Shown here: piece after piece, positions 36,951 to 48,330 of the stretch
Layout: every line of letters starts with the position of its first letter
How positions within the stretch are numbered: position 1 is the first letter of the stretch
Source: Exophiala sp. HKRS030
Lineage: Eukaryota > Ascomycota > Eurotiomycetes > Chaetothyriales > Herpotrichiellaceae
Direction of reading: 5' to 3'
NCBI GenBank assembly: GCA_023897205.1
Contig: JAHWDD010000003.1
Location: 2,793,665 to 2,857,664 of the forward strand
DNA: 64,000 nt
The notes under the pieces: generated by a model
The model's database searches: none
What the model saw: the letters and a program-made list of their open reading frames with translations, nothing else
What the model was told of the DNA's origin: nothing
Position numbers and translations under genes: made by a program

Positions 36951-39775
36951 ATGACGTCTACGAACCGTGTAAACGCAGATATAACTTACGGTCAGACAAC
37001 CTCACTCGACCTCATTCGCAGACAGAAATATACATTTACCTCGTTAGCAGGAACCAAACGCCCTGCTGGCCATGACGGCGACGTTGGTACAGATGTGTCT
37101 GACTATCAAGCACAGCTTCATCGCGTAACACCGTTACAACCTCGGCAAAAGCCTTGCCCACCAATCTCAGTTCCGGAATCATCTCAGCCTTGGCCTCAGC
37201 CTCGCCTAGTGGTTGGGCAAGTCACTCCCCTTGAAGACACTACCCTACGCCAGTCGCAGACACATATCGTGCCTCTACCTCCCATCTTCTCATCCACGCC
37301 TGGGCCATCGCAGAATCCTTTACTCACCCTCCGACACCCCAAATATGGTCTCCCAACCCGATTAGTGGACAATTTTGAAGCATTGGGAGTCAAAGCCATC
37401 TACCCCTGGCAATCTTCATGCTTGCTGGGCAAAGGATTGCTTACCAACGAGCAAAATCTCGTTTACACGGCACCCACTGGTGGAGGCAAATCTCTGGTGG
37501 CCGATGTCCTCCTCCTCAAAAATGTCATTGAAAATCCAGGAAAAAAATCTATCCTGGTTTTGCCATACGTTGCCCTCGTGCAAGAGAAACTAAAGTGGCT
37601 TCGTTCTTTGGTTGATGGTGTCGCAAAGGAGCGAGACGAATCGAATCCCCCTTTTAATCCCAAATGGAGCCCAGAAAGCACTCCCGTACGTGTTGCGGGC
37701 TTCTTCGGCGGAAGTCGTGTCAACATGAACTGGTCCGATTGTGACATCGCTGTGTGCACGATTGAGAAGGCGAATTCTCTCGTCAACACTGTCATCGAAG
37801 AAGGGAAATATGGTGAGATCGGTGTGGTAGCTTTGGACGAGATCCATATGCTCAACGACGAGCACAGAGGCTACATCATGGAACTCCTAGCAACAAAGCT
37901 TCTCGCTTTGGGATCTGAAGTGCAAATCATTGGCATGAGCGCAACGCTGCCTAACCCCCAGCTTGTCGCAACTTGGCTCAGAGCCAAATTCTACATTGCC
38001 AAATATCGACCAATTCCCATTGAAGAGCATCTGGTATACGAAAACGCCATATATCCCACATCAAATGCCAAAGACTTTTTTCGTACTGCGAGTCAGCTAA
38101 CGGCAGACACATCTATTGCCACACCAAAACCAAAGCCCTGCAAAAGAATCGGCAACTCGCCAAGTCTCGAGCTTGAAAGTCCAATGACCAATGCGGTTGT
38201 CGCCTTGGCTGTTGAGACGGCAGTCTCGGGCCATGGGGCTCTAGTCTTTTGCAGCAGCAGAGCAGGGGTCGAAAGAATGGCTATGTTGATCAGTGACGTA
38301 ATGCCCGAAAGTACATTCTCAGTAGAGTCTTGGAATCGTCGGCAAGATGCTTTGGCATCGGTACGCGCTCTTCCAGCCGGCTTTGAAGCAGCATTTACCA
38401 AGACTATCCCGGCTGGGGTCGGCTTTCATCATGCTGGTTTAACCGTGGAAGAAAGATCCATCATTGCTGAGGCATATGATACAGGAATACTCAAGGTTAT
38501 AGTGGCAACTTGCAGTCTTGCTGTGGGGATCAATCTTCCTGCACGACGAGTGATTCTAAACGGGGCTCGAATGGGTCGAGAGCTGGTGGGTCCTGCGATG
38601 CTTCGACAGATGCGTGGCAGAGCCGGTCGCAAAGGAAAGGATGAGGTTGGCGAGACTTACCTTTGCTGCCAAAAAGCAGATCTCGAGGCTGTAGCCGAAC
38701 TACTCGAAGCAGAGATACCGCCAGTGGAAAGTTGCTTGACACCAGAGAAACGAGGTATCAAAAGAGCACTTCTGGAGGTTGTCGGTATACGTATGGCGTC
38801 CAGTCGAGATTCAATCAACGACTATGTTCACGCTTCGCTTCTGTGGCATACCGTGGATCAAGAGGTGGTCACAGGGATGGTGGATCGTGCAATCACTGAA
38901 TTGATTGATCATGGCTTGATCGAAGAGACCGACTTCGAGCAATGTGTTGAACCTACTAAGCTTGGTGTGGCGGTGGTCGCTAGTGGCCTTAGTCCCGAGG
39001 ATGGGGTGTTTGCGCACTCGGAGCTACGTCGAGCCATTGAATCATTCGTGATGGATGGTGAACTGCATATTTTCTATCTCTTCACACCAGTACAGACAGC
39101 AGGATTAGCAGAAGTCTCGTGGTTGACATTTCGCGACCAATTAGACCTGCTGGATGACAGTGGAATGCGTGCGATTCGGCTGATTGGGGTGAATCCTGCC
39201 CTTGTCAATCGTCTAGTCAACAGCGGTGGAAAGCTCAAGGAGAACACACCAGAAGAGATCCGCGTAGCGCGAGTGTACCGAAGGGCATACTCAGCCTTTC
39301 AGTTGCGTGACCTCTGCAATGAAGTATCAATCCATGATATCAGTCTCAAATACAGCGTGCCTCGGGGCAAGTTCAAACTCTATCCCAAACTTGTCATGGG
39401 TTCGCGGCTGGGATGATCAAATTTTGCGAACGTATGGGATGGGGTATGCTTGGGGCGGTGTTGGAGCACATGCTCGATCGACTTCGAGCTGGAGCTCGAG
39501 CTGATCTGCTCGAGATGTCGCAAGTACCATTCGTCAAGAGCCGTATGGCACGAATATTCTGGGAGAATGGGTTCAAGAATGTTCGAGCTCTGAGCGAAGC
39601 TGAACCAGCGTTACTTGTACCCGTGATGATGCAAGCACAGGCCAGGAAGCTTCGACTGGATGGAGAAGCTTTGGAAAAGCTGAAGGCGAAGCTTCTCGTC
39701 AAGGCCGAGATCATTGTCAAAGGGGCTAGTAGGATTTGGGAACGGCAACAGATGATCCAGTGGGATGAGGAGTGA
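36951..39775 (+). CDS. HELQ/Hel308/POLQ-helicase-like Ski2-type DNA helicase (one apparent frame break)
   Basis: Superfamily 2 DNA helicase related to HELQ/Hel308 and to the helicase half of DNA polymerase theta, which act at stalled forks and in interstrand-crosslink repair. About 941 residues from ATG 36951. A disordered N-terminus of about 120 residues is followed by Walker A TAPTGGGKSLVAD (about 173), DEIH (about 295), GMSATLPN (about 328), a long insertion, motif IV VFCSSRAG, VATCSLAVGINLPAR and motif VI QMRGRAGRKG (about 555). Winged-helix and ratchet domains follow. Near the end the frame changes between YSVPRG and QTCHGFAAGM, IKFCERMGWGML. One extra base in GGGG at 39364-39367 joins them; the second frame then runs through ADLLEMSQVPFVKSRMAR to WDEE. 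There is no polymerase domain, so HELQ-like is preferred to Pol theta. Confidence 0.87.
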
Positions 39776-42043
39776 GTGAGATGGTAACTTGTCGAAGCAG
39801 AAGATAATGTTGAGAACAAGTTGACGCTTGAAGGTGATGAAAAGGGCAATGTGACATGTCTGCTAGCCCTCGAAGGATGGGAATGTCCAGCTATCGCAGT
39901 TTGGATAATGCGTCTGGATTCGTCAGTCTCTCCAAAGGAATAGCATACTGCCATTTTAGCGACGAAGCTAGAGAAAGAACATCTCAAGAAGTCATGCCCT
40001 ATTTAGGTCTGGCGTATCTCTGGTGGGAGACGAGCTTTTCGCTTGTTTCTCATACCAGATGGTCAATAGTTCAGCTTGCTCTAACTGGCATCAAGCTCGA
40101 GCATTGGGAGGGAGGTGATATTCATGACGTAGCTCGAAAGCGAAGATGCAATCTTACAAAGCCAACGCGCACTTGGACCCGAACTCCAGCGCCATGGAAC
40201 TCGAAGCCAGTATTCCTCTGCTGATGACACACGAAGCGTTTCGGTCATTGAACAAGGTCAAACGCGATCTTTGAACACCCGTAGCACCTCGTCCTCATCC
40301 CAAGTTCACCACAAAGGAAAAGCCACATCAAAACCATGTAGCTACGATACACACCGGATTGACACTGTACATACACATGAATGAGTATCCGAGTGTAGGA
40401 TGAGTAGCTAGCTACCTGTCTCGAGAAGTTTACAGTAGACAGACACAGTGCACTCATCGAGGTACAGCTGACTAAGACTGCGACCACGGCCATGGGGCAG
40501 ATTCCGCACATGGTCAGTGGGGTAAGGCCGATGATTGGATGACGTTGCAACGCAGCAAATGCTGCAATGCAGGACATGCAGTGAGAAGCCCCGAAGCTCC
40601 AACCCCCTGCCCACACTTGGAATGTTGATTGTGCAATTCTATGTCAGCTTTCCATAAGCAACTCTGGTAAACGTAATGTTTGTTATCCACTCTGGACATT
40701 CGGCGCTGGATTTGGTGTTCCGCTTTGCGACGTTCTACGTGGGGCTAGTGTTTTAGTGGTTCGGTTGTACTGATACCAGGTACCTACAGTAGTAATGTAC
40801 CTGTCTATGTACAGACAGTACCTAAGGGGCCACACAGAGTCTGGTAGCTCTCTATCTTTCGTAACTCTTGGTACCGATTGAGGGAGGTACTCTCGTGGTT
40901 ACGCGCAGAGTAAAATACGGTACGGTACTACCGAACCCCTGGCCATTTACCTTCATCAGTCCGCTGCAACAGTACTCCGTACCTCTCAACACAACACGCA
41001 CGTAAGCACGGAATTGATCTCGGTTTTCTATCCTGCTTGCCTCCACTCTTCATCAGTCAGACTTGAGTAATTCATATTTCAATCCAACCTCAATTCAAAT
41101 CAAATCATCGTGGATCTTTTTCGGCTGTTTGCTCAGGGAGGGGGTATCTCGAAAACCCCCACCTCTAATGGAAAGTACCCTTGGTACTGTAGCTTACGGT
41201 GAACGGTGTATTCGTACGGATAAGTACTTAGAGAACTAAGGGCTAACCTCTCTAGGCATTTGCTAGGTACCGAAAGGTACACCATACTGTAAAGCCGTAT
41301 TGCACTAAGAAAGAAAATCTCCTTGGGTGCCCCTCGGCCTATTCGGGCTTACAGCCAATCGGGGACAATTAGTCGACGCGTTGCGGGGTTAATGAAGCTT
41401 TTGCTGTTTTATTTGGAGGGGGAATTGATTGATTCAATGAATTGAGCACAGAGCACCCGAGCACCGAGCAGCTCCTTGTCTCTGAGTACGGAGGAGATAA
41501 TCCCCAGGGCAAATACCTGTACCTAACTAACACATGAAGGGACTAGGGTAGGTAGGTACCTGCTGGTGATCACGAACCTTGTAGCCACTGGTTGCTAAGG
41601 GCTTAGAAATAAATCCAACCGCCCGACATCATACTTAGCAATACTTGCAGTAGTAGAAGCTCAACTAGTACGAATCAGCACAGCTTTCTTGTTCCATGGC
41701 CTTCCTCCTCGATTCAATTTCATAGAGAGGGGGGTTGATCCGGGTTCAGGGTCCGGGAAACCAAGTCCAAGAATAAGTCCAAAAAAACACTAGGTAGAGA
41801 CCCTTGTACAGTCATGCTGCGTATGCTACACGCTTGCCCTGCGTCTCAAAGTCTTGACCTGAGGAGTCGGAACTGTTGTTTGTGGCATTCATAAAGAATT
41901 GCGAATCCTTCTTTCTCGATCTTTACTTTCTCTTCCAATACTGCATCCCTCTTCTTCAGTACAAATCTCGACCTGTACCTTTTGCTCACTTCCTCACTAA
42001 TTTCATCCCATCTTCTTCTCCAAAACCACTCCACAACACCACC
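39776..42043. other. intergenic region upstream of the flavodoxin-like reductase
   Basis: 2.3 kb. Rich in short GGTACC/AGGTACCT and ACTTAG motifs around 40770-41580 and one TACTCCGTA nonamer (40973-40981). A 122-codon frame at 39856 has no recognisable feature and directly follows the helicase stop. CT-rich leader from about 41900. Confidence 0.45.
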
Positions 42044-42904
42044 ATGGCTCCTAAGATCGCCATCATCTATGTATGTCGTCAGTCTTTAGGACAAACCCTT
42101 TCTCTTTCCCCTGTTACGTCGGCGTGTTATTGGGCCAGAGCTTTCCCAGCTATGGCCTCCACTCGACGCCAGCCTCATTACGAAATCAACCAAAATGCTG
42201 ACCATTGACTTGCTTCTTAATAGTACTCGACATGGGGTCATGTCGCCAAACTTGCAGCTGCCGAAAAAGCCGGCATTGAGGCTGCTGGTGGTACTGCCGA
42301 TCTCTACCAGTACGTAACTCCGTCAAGGGCTCAGGCCCAGATACACCAGAACTTGCAATTGTGCTTTCGTAGGATATACCTCTAACAACACTCATTACAC
42401 AGAATCGAAGAGACCCTCCCACAAGAAGTCCTGACAAAGATGTACGCACCACCCAAGGACGAATCCATTCCCGTCATCACAGCCGACAAGATCACTCAAT
42501 ACGACGCTTTCCTCTTCGGTATCCCCACTCGCTACGGCAACTACTCGGCACAGTGGAAGACCTTCATTGACCGACTCGGCGGACTTTGGCAATCGGGTGC
42601 TCTGTACGGCAAATACTTCGGTCTATTTATCTCTACCGGAACCCTAGGTGGTGGCCAAGAATCAACCGCTATCGCGGCACTGAGCTCCTGGGTTCACCAG
42701 GGCATGATCTATGTGCCCTTAGGCTATGCTACCACCTTTGCCCTACTAGGTGATCTCTCCGAGGTCCGTGGTGGCAGTCCATGGGGTGCCGGTACTTTCT
42801 CCGCCGCCGACGGCAGCCGCCAGCCCTCGGCCAAGGAGTTGGAACTCGCCACTGCCCAGGGCAAGTCGTTCTATGATCACGTCAAGAAGGTCAACTTTGC
42901 ATGA
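42044..42904 (+). CDS. flavodoxin-like NAD(P)H:quinone oxidoreductase (WrbA/Pst2/Alt a 7 family)
   Basis: FMN-dependent two-electron quinone reductase that detoxifies quinones; fungal members include Pst2/Rfs1/Ycp4 and the Alt a 7-type allergens. Three exons: 42044-42070, 42224-42309 and 42403-42904 (introns 153 and 93 bases); 204 residues to the first stop. Starts MAPKIAIIYYSTWGHV, the FMN-phosphate loop. FGIPTRYGNYSAQWKTF and FISTGTLGGGQESTAIAAL are the remaining FMN-binding signatures, followed by HQGMIYVPLGY and GGSPWGAGTFSAADGSRQP. The canonical protein ends KKVNFA, the normal family end. The stop is TGA followed by CTA and the frame stays open afterwards (see next entry). No G/C run is near the stop, so the base-calling problem seen elsewhere does not explain it. 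Confidence 0.94.
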
Positions 42905-43108
42905 CTAGATGGCGGCGAGGACAAGGTCAATGGGGTGGAAAAGAAGGAAGATAAGGAGGACACCAAGGTTGAAGATGCAGTAGAGAAAACAGAAGCCAAG
43001 GCTACTGCTTCAGCTCCTGCAACAGCCGCTCCCACTGCCACTACAAAAACTACCAAGGACGAAGAAGGTGGGCCATGTGGTTTGCCCAAGAAATGTGTCA
43101 TCCTTTGA
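42902..43108 (+). other. in-frame readthrough extension ending in a CaaX box
   Basis: TGA 42902-42904 is directly followed by CTA and 67 sense codons in the same frame, ending at TGA 43106-43108. The extension starts LDGGEDKVNGVEKKEDKED, continues as a charged then Ala/Thr/Pro-rich linker (ATASAPATAAPTATT) and finishes GGPCGLPKKCVIL. KKCVIL is a polybasic CaaX motif; Leu in the last position favours geranylgeranylation. TGA-CTA is the established efficient readthrough context, also used in fungi to make alternative isoforms. No GT-AG intron of viable size removes the stop. Predicted long isoform: 272 residues, membrane anchored. Confidence 0.65.
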
Positions 43109-43516
43109 GCCTCTGTGAAGGCTTGGGAGCGGAACGCATATCACCTGATTAGACACACCTATTCGGCAGATTAAAATGATTAATGAAATTCTATCAAAGC
43201 CCATTGACAATTTGACATGACGTAGATAGTAATCTCGAAACTTTTCCTTTGAATTCTGTTCGTGTTGAGTCGTAACATCATCCCCACTATCCCATATGTA
43301 CTAAAACACTGTGTGACACGCACCCATATAGCCACATACCCTGACTACCAAAGGATGCATACCCAACCTATGTACGTACCTTCCTTACCCAAGCCACCCA
43401 ACCTCACTGTCAGGATATAACCCAGTTCAAACACACCACTACGAACACTACTACCACCACCACCACCAAAATCACAACCAAGACCACCTCCACCACCACC
43501 ATGCCCAGGAAACCCC
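43109..43516. other. convergent 3' region, reductase / Zn2Cys6 regulator
   Basis: About 400 bases between converging stops, including a CAC/CCA-rich simple-sequence block at about 43440-43502. No gene recognised. Confidence 0.55.
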
Positions 43517-43825
43517 TCACCCACCAACGGTAGGCGGCGGCGTATCCAGAGCCGAAAGCACCCTCCTGGCACCATCGACGATCCTCAAACACAGGAAGTC
43601 CGCGTCTCCATGGTCGGCGTGGAGGCCGTTCTCGCACTTGCGCAGCTCGGCCAGCGTCATGCCGACGGTGTGGCCGCTGCTCAGCTCGAAGCGCGCTTCG
43701 CATGGGAACTCGCCGCTCCACGGTGTCAGGCCGTGCCATTCTTTCTGGCGCCGTTCGAATGATGAGAAGACTTTCATCAGCGGTAGCGTTGAGTACCGTG
43801 CTTGTGCACTTGTCGTTGCATTCAC

Positions 43826-43858
<33 letters not shown>

Positions 43859-45234
43859 TGGTGGGGGAGGGGTTTTGATGAGCTGGGAGGTGTCGGGATC
43901 GGGGCGTCGCCGAACACGTGCGCCCGGATCAGGTTGTGGCCGAATGTGCGCCATTCTAGGTCTTCCAGGACTGAGAGTTCTGGTGTGGTTGGGTCGGTTG
44001 GGTTTGATGCTCTTTCTCCTTGTCCTTGTCCTCGTGCTTCATCTGACCCGAAGCCCTTTTTCAAATCCAGCGCAGTTGCCTTTCTAACTCGGTGCCAGTG
44101 GTCGCCGATAATGCTGAGCAGCATGCTGTTCATCATGACGTTTTGTGACCCGGATTGGAATTTCTTCGGACATACACCACAGTAGATGGAATCGTGATTC
44201 GTGCGGTGTGAAGAGCGCAGCGTGTCGATCGTGCCGCTGGACACGGGGAATGCTGATAACGCCGACAGTGTCGAAGCCGTGAGATACAGGTTAGGTAGGC
44301 ATGGGCATTCGGGAATCGCGGGAGGTTGGCCAATGTGGCTGCGTTGAGTTGTGGGTGTTGTGCGTGGGACGAAGCCTGCCCTCGGTCGTCGTTCGATGTC
44401 GCGCAGAAGGGAGACGTCGTCGGGTCAGCGTGGGGTATGGAGAAGGGGACTGAGTGGTCTTGTTTATGTGCGTCTGAAACTACCACGGGTAGCATGGGCA
44501 TGTCTGAAAAGTCGGGCCAAAAGCCGCCCTGGTCGCCTGTAAGGTCTGTTATTCCCTGCGATGGGGTCGGTGGTACGTTAAGAGGAGATGGTGTGAGAGT
44601 CGTTGCAGAAGTTGATGTTTGGGAGAGGTGAGGAGTTGTATCTGCCGCCATCGATACCGCCTCTTGTGTGTCTCTGGTGGCTCGCTTTATGGTCTGTACC
44701 ATGGGTGCGTTGCAGATGTTCTCGAAATTGGTCCTCTCGATGATTTTAGCAGTCAGACTGGGGTCGATGGCCGGCTCAGCGGCGAGTCGTGTGGAGGTCT
44801 CCGGTGTACTTTGGTTCTTGGTTTGGCTATTTTCTCGTGCAGGCTCATCATGGTCCGTCCTTTGTCTCTTTTTAGGTCGTCCCATCTGTTTCTGGGTAGA
44901 GTAGTAGCAGGAGAGGTTCTGCTTCACGCAGCGCACGCAGCCACTGAGTTCGCCGGAACATTTCAATTTGCGCTTCCCTTGTAAACATGTCAATTTCGTG
45001 GTCCGCTAGAAGCGGAGGACGGGTAAGCAACATACTACATTCATCGCAAGCGGCATGCGTTTTGGTGCTCTGGTCTGCGTCCAAGGCATCATCGGTCGAT
45101 CGTACTTCTGGCGGGACGAAAACAGACATGGATTCACCTAGAAACCCTGAATCGGTGGTGGCATAGAAATCATATGCTCCAGTCGTCGATGCTGTCATTT
45201 CTCCACGCGCAAGTCGACAATCAGCCTGTGACAT
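43517..45234 (-). CDS. Zn2Cys6 fungal transcription factor (two apparent frame breaks)
   Basis: Nuclear binuclear-zinc-cluster regulator, about 553 residues. Exon 1 is 45234-45036 and exon 2 is 44977-43517, with a 58-base intron inside the zinc cluster. After splicing the cluster reads CDECRKRKLKC, SGELSGC, VRCVKQNLSC, with all six Cys in standard spacing (about residue 63 on), followed by the basic linker MGRPKKRQR. The rest is Ser/Thr/Pro-rich, then a C-terminal conserved region (CGVCPKKFQSGSQNVMMNSML, HNLIRAHVFGD, EWHGLTPWSGEFPCEARF). Two frame changes, at GGG 44303-44305 and GGGG 43901-43904, are each repaired by one added base. A GGTCGT repeat at about 43824-43860 encodes a run of Thr codons. 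ATG 45198 is an alternative start. Target genes unknown. Divergent from ERB1. Confidence 0.8.
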
Positions 45235-45684
45235 ATGAGTACAATAGACAGCGCATCAAGGAAACACGCCCCAAGGACTCGCAACTTGAGGAGTGTTTGG
45301 TGAGGTGAAGAGGGATTTGGGCCTCATGTGTCTGTCAACAACATGTTGCCCATGTCCTCAGTCATGGATAGGGCCTGGGCACGCCTAGGTGGGAGATGGG
45401 CTGTGGAGGTAGTGGTGGCCTGAAGCCGAAATGTTGCTCATCAACCATGCGGAAGATATCCGTGCTAGGACTTATTGGGATTGGTGGATACCATGATTTG
45501 ACTTCAATCCTACAGTTATTGGTCGACTCTGTCAGAGCGTCGGGGCTCGGATAATCTCCTCCGATAGGCGGGAAATCTCCCAAGTTACTCCAATTCTTGA
45601 AAAAAATATCGAGGCTGCGATTCAAAATATAGGCTTCGCTTCCACACCCACTCAGCAACTACTATACTCCCGGCTTGCCTAACA
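45235..45684. promoter_or_regulatory. divergent promoter of the Zn2Cys6 gene and ERB1
   Basis: 450 bases between two divergent starts. A 98-codon minus-strand frame (45658-45362) covers it but has no recognisable feature and is rejected as a gene. Confidence 0.55.
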
Positions 45685-48047
45685 ATGGCCGACTCCAAAA
45701 AGCGCAAGGCCGTTACAAAGGACGTTGAGGAAGATGCTGCTGTGGTGTCTGGTGACGAATTCGACTTTGGTCAACTCGACGGCACATTGTCGGATGAAGA
45801 TTACGACTCTGCTTCAGAAAGCAGTGGAAATGAAAGTGAAGATACCTCAGATATTGAAGGGGACGACAGCGATGACGGATCCTTAGCAAGCGAAGAGATA
45901 CCTTCCACGAACGATGGTCAACTATTGAAAGCAAAGAAACCCCTCAAAATTAATGGTGTTGACATTACTGTGCAACAAGACAAATCAATGGACAATGCTG
46001 AAGACTCTGAAGAAGAAAAGCCCAATTACAGGGTCGAGAAAGACGCCAATGGCAATGATCGATACATATACGACGAGATTGATCCTGGCGATGATTCCGA
46101 CTATTCGGTACCAGAGCAAGACGCCAACACTATTGGAGATATTCCTCTTTCCTTCTATGATTCTTATCCTCATATTGGCTACAACATCAATGGCAAGAAG
46201 ATCATGAGACCTGCCAAAGGCGAGGCGTTGGATGCTCTACTTGACAGCATTGATGTGCCTAAAGGCTGGACAGGTCTCACGGACCCTTCAACTGGCAAAC
46301 CCTTGCAGCTCTCCAAAGATGAATTACAGCTGCTCAAGAAAATTCAATTGAACGAGATGCCTGTAGAGGGCTATGATCCCTATGAGCCGACAGTTGAATG
46401 GTTCACCAGTAAACTTGAGACTATGCCACTCAGCTCTGCTCCAGAACCAAAAAGACGCTTCGTTCCTTCCAAGCACGAAGCCAAAAGAGTGATGAAGATC
46501 GTTCGTGCCATAAGAGAAGGTCGTATTCAACCTTACAAGCCACCTCAAGATCAAGAAGATGCCGATGAAGATGTGCAAAATTATGATATCTGGGCTGATG
46601 AACAACCTCGACCAGACCATGCTATGCATATGCCCGCTCCGAAATTACCACCTCCAGGATTCGACGAGAGTTACCATCCTCCTCCTGAGTATCTCCCAGA
46701 TAAGAAGGAACGAGAGGCGTGGGAGAAAGCTGATGAAGAAGATCGAGACAAAGACTATTTACCCACGGATCATACTGCGTTGCGAAGGGTTCCAGGTTAC
46801 GATAGATTTGTCAAAGAGAAATTCGATCGATGTCTGGACCTGTACTTGGCTCCCCGAGTCCGACGGACCAAGCTCAACATTGACCCTGAGTCTCTCTTAC
46901 CCAAGCTTCCTAATCCTGATGAGCTCCGACCCTTCCCCACTCACGAAGCTGGTCGATTTCATGGACACAAGGGGCGAGTTAGATCCCTTGCGATTGACCC
47001 TTCGGGCACATACTTGGCAACGGGCGGCGACGATGGAACTATCAGGGTGTGGACACTCGAACCACAGAGGGAAGTATGGTCTGTTTCTCTAGGTTCTGAA
47101 ATTGCCGTGAACGTTGTCCGTTGGAGACCTGGTAAGGATGCTCCAGTACTGGCTGCTTGTGCGGGCGATGAAATCTATCTGGCGGTGCCCAAGCTAGGCA
47201 CCGAGACTGGTGTTGAGGTCGAAGCCGCACGCGAGCTGTTGGATTTGGGCTGGGGTTTTGCTACTTCCGAAAATGCAACGGCTAAGTCTTCGGCTGTCAA
47301 ATGGTCTAGACCATCGACTTCACAACGTGACGCCGGTGTCGCGATTGTGATCCACCTAGGACATACTGCGAAAACTTTGTCGTTTCATTCCGCAGGGAAC
47401 TACTTCGTCACCGTATCTTCTGCCACGACTGTACCAGCAAGTCAAGCTATTGCTATCCACACTCTGTCCAAACATCAAACCCAGTTGCCGTTCAAAAAAC
47501 GATTAAAGGGTGGCGGTACTCCACAGGCCGCTCATTTCCACCCGAGCAAACCTATCCTTTTCATCGCCAATCAGCGCGTCATTCGGTCGTACGATCTAAC
47601 GAAGCAATCGCTCCTGAAGATCATTCAACCCGGAGCGCGCTGGATTAGCAGCTTTGATGTTCATCCCACGAGTTCCTCTACTGCAGGTTCAGACAATCTT
47701 ATAGTTGGTTCATACGACAGAAGGTTATTATGGATGGATTTGGACCTTTCGGCTCGTCCATACAAGACCCTCCGGTTCCACGAGAAGGCGATCAGATCTG
47801 TCCGATTTCACCCAGCGACCAACAGGTATCCATTGTTCGCCGATGGCAGTGATGACGGAAGTATACAGATCTTCCATGGACAAGTCACGAGTGATATGAT
47901 GAGCAATGCACAGATAGTGCCGTTGAAGGTCTTGAGAGGACATAAAATCGTAGGAGGACTAGGGTTATGGATCTAGATTGGCACCCTCAACACCCATGGC
48001 TTGTGAGTGCTGGTGGTGATGGGACGTGTCGATTGTGGGTCTCTTAG
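45685..48047 (+). CDS. ERB1: ribosome biogenesis protein Erb1 (BOP1) (one apparent frame break)
   Basis: Nucleolar subunit of the PeBoW complex (Nop7-Erb1-Ytm1), needed for 27S pre-rRNA processing and 60S assembly. Single exon, 787 residues. Acidic N-terminus ([17 protein letters not shown]), then the BOP1NT domain (about 140-400: [50 protein letters not shown]) and a seven-bladed WD40 propeller starting at [20 protein letters not shown]. In the raw frame the protein stops after [11 protein letters not shown], losing the last blade. The missing end, [20 protein letters not shown] then CRLWVS, is directly downstream in another frame up to TAG 48045-48047. One extra base in GGG 47962-47964 joins the two. 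Confidence 0.92.
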
Positions 48048-48330
48048 TAAAGAAAAGGAGACTGCAACAAGGTCATAATAATTGAAACCCAACCTCCTAC
48101 TCGCAAAGAATCTACATGTAGTCTCACGATCGTTGAAACCAAACTCCCGATCTACAAAGGTGGTGGGGATAAGTCATGTGATCTCGCGTATGCCAAGGCT
48201 CCCCGACGCGTCCGGCGTTGCGTCACAATCATCAAGCAATTCAGCAGAATTGCCCGGGGCAGAGCATCGCCAATCTACCGATGAAGATTCCACGAATGCC
48301 TCGAAAGCCATATCGAAGGAAATTTGTGCA
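48048..48330. other. short intergenic region between ERB1 and RAD52
   Basis: 283 bases between tandem genes on the plus strand. It carries the RAD52 promoter and leader. No gene recognised. Confidence 0.5.

Noticed and set aside
39394..39987. 197-codon minus-strand frame over the end of the HELQ-like gene
   Set aside because: Antisense shadow of the conserved helicase C-terminus; Ser/Leu-rich with no domain.
39856..40224. 122-codon plus-strand frame after the helicase
   Set aside because: Directly follows the helicase stop, no motif; most likely 3' untranslated sequence.
42890..42912. Splicing as an explanation for the in-frame TGA of the reductase
   Set aside because: The only GT-AG pairs around the stop span about 20-30 bases, too short for a spliceosomal intron.
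45362..45658. 98-codon minus-strand frame between the Zn2Cys6 gene and ERB1
   Set aside because: Sits in a short divergent promoter and has no recognisable feature.
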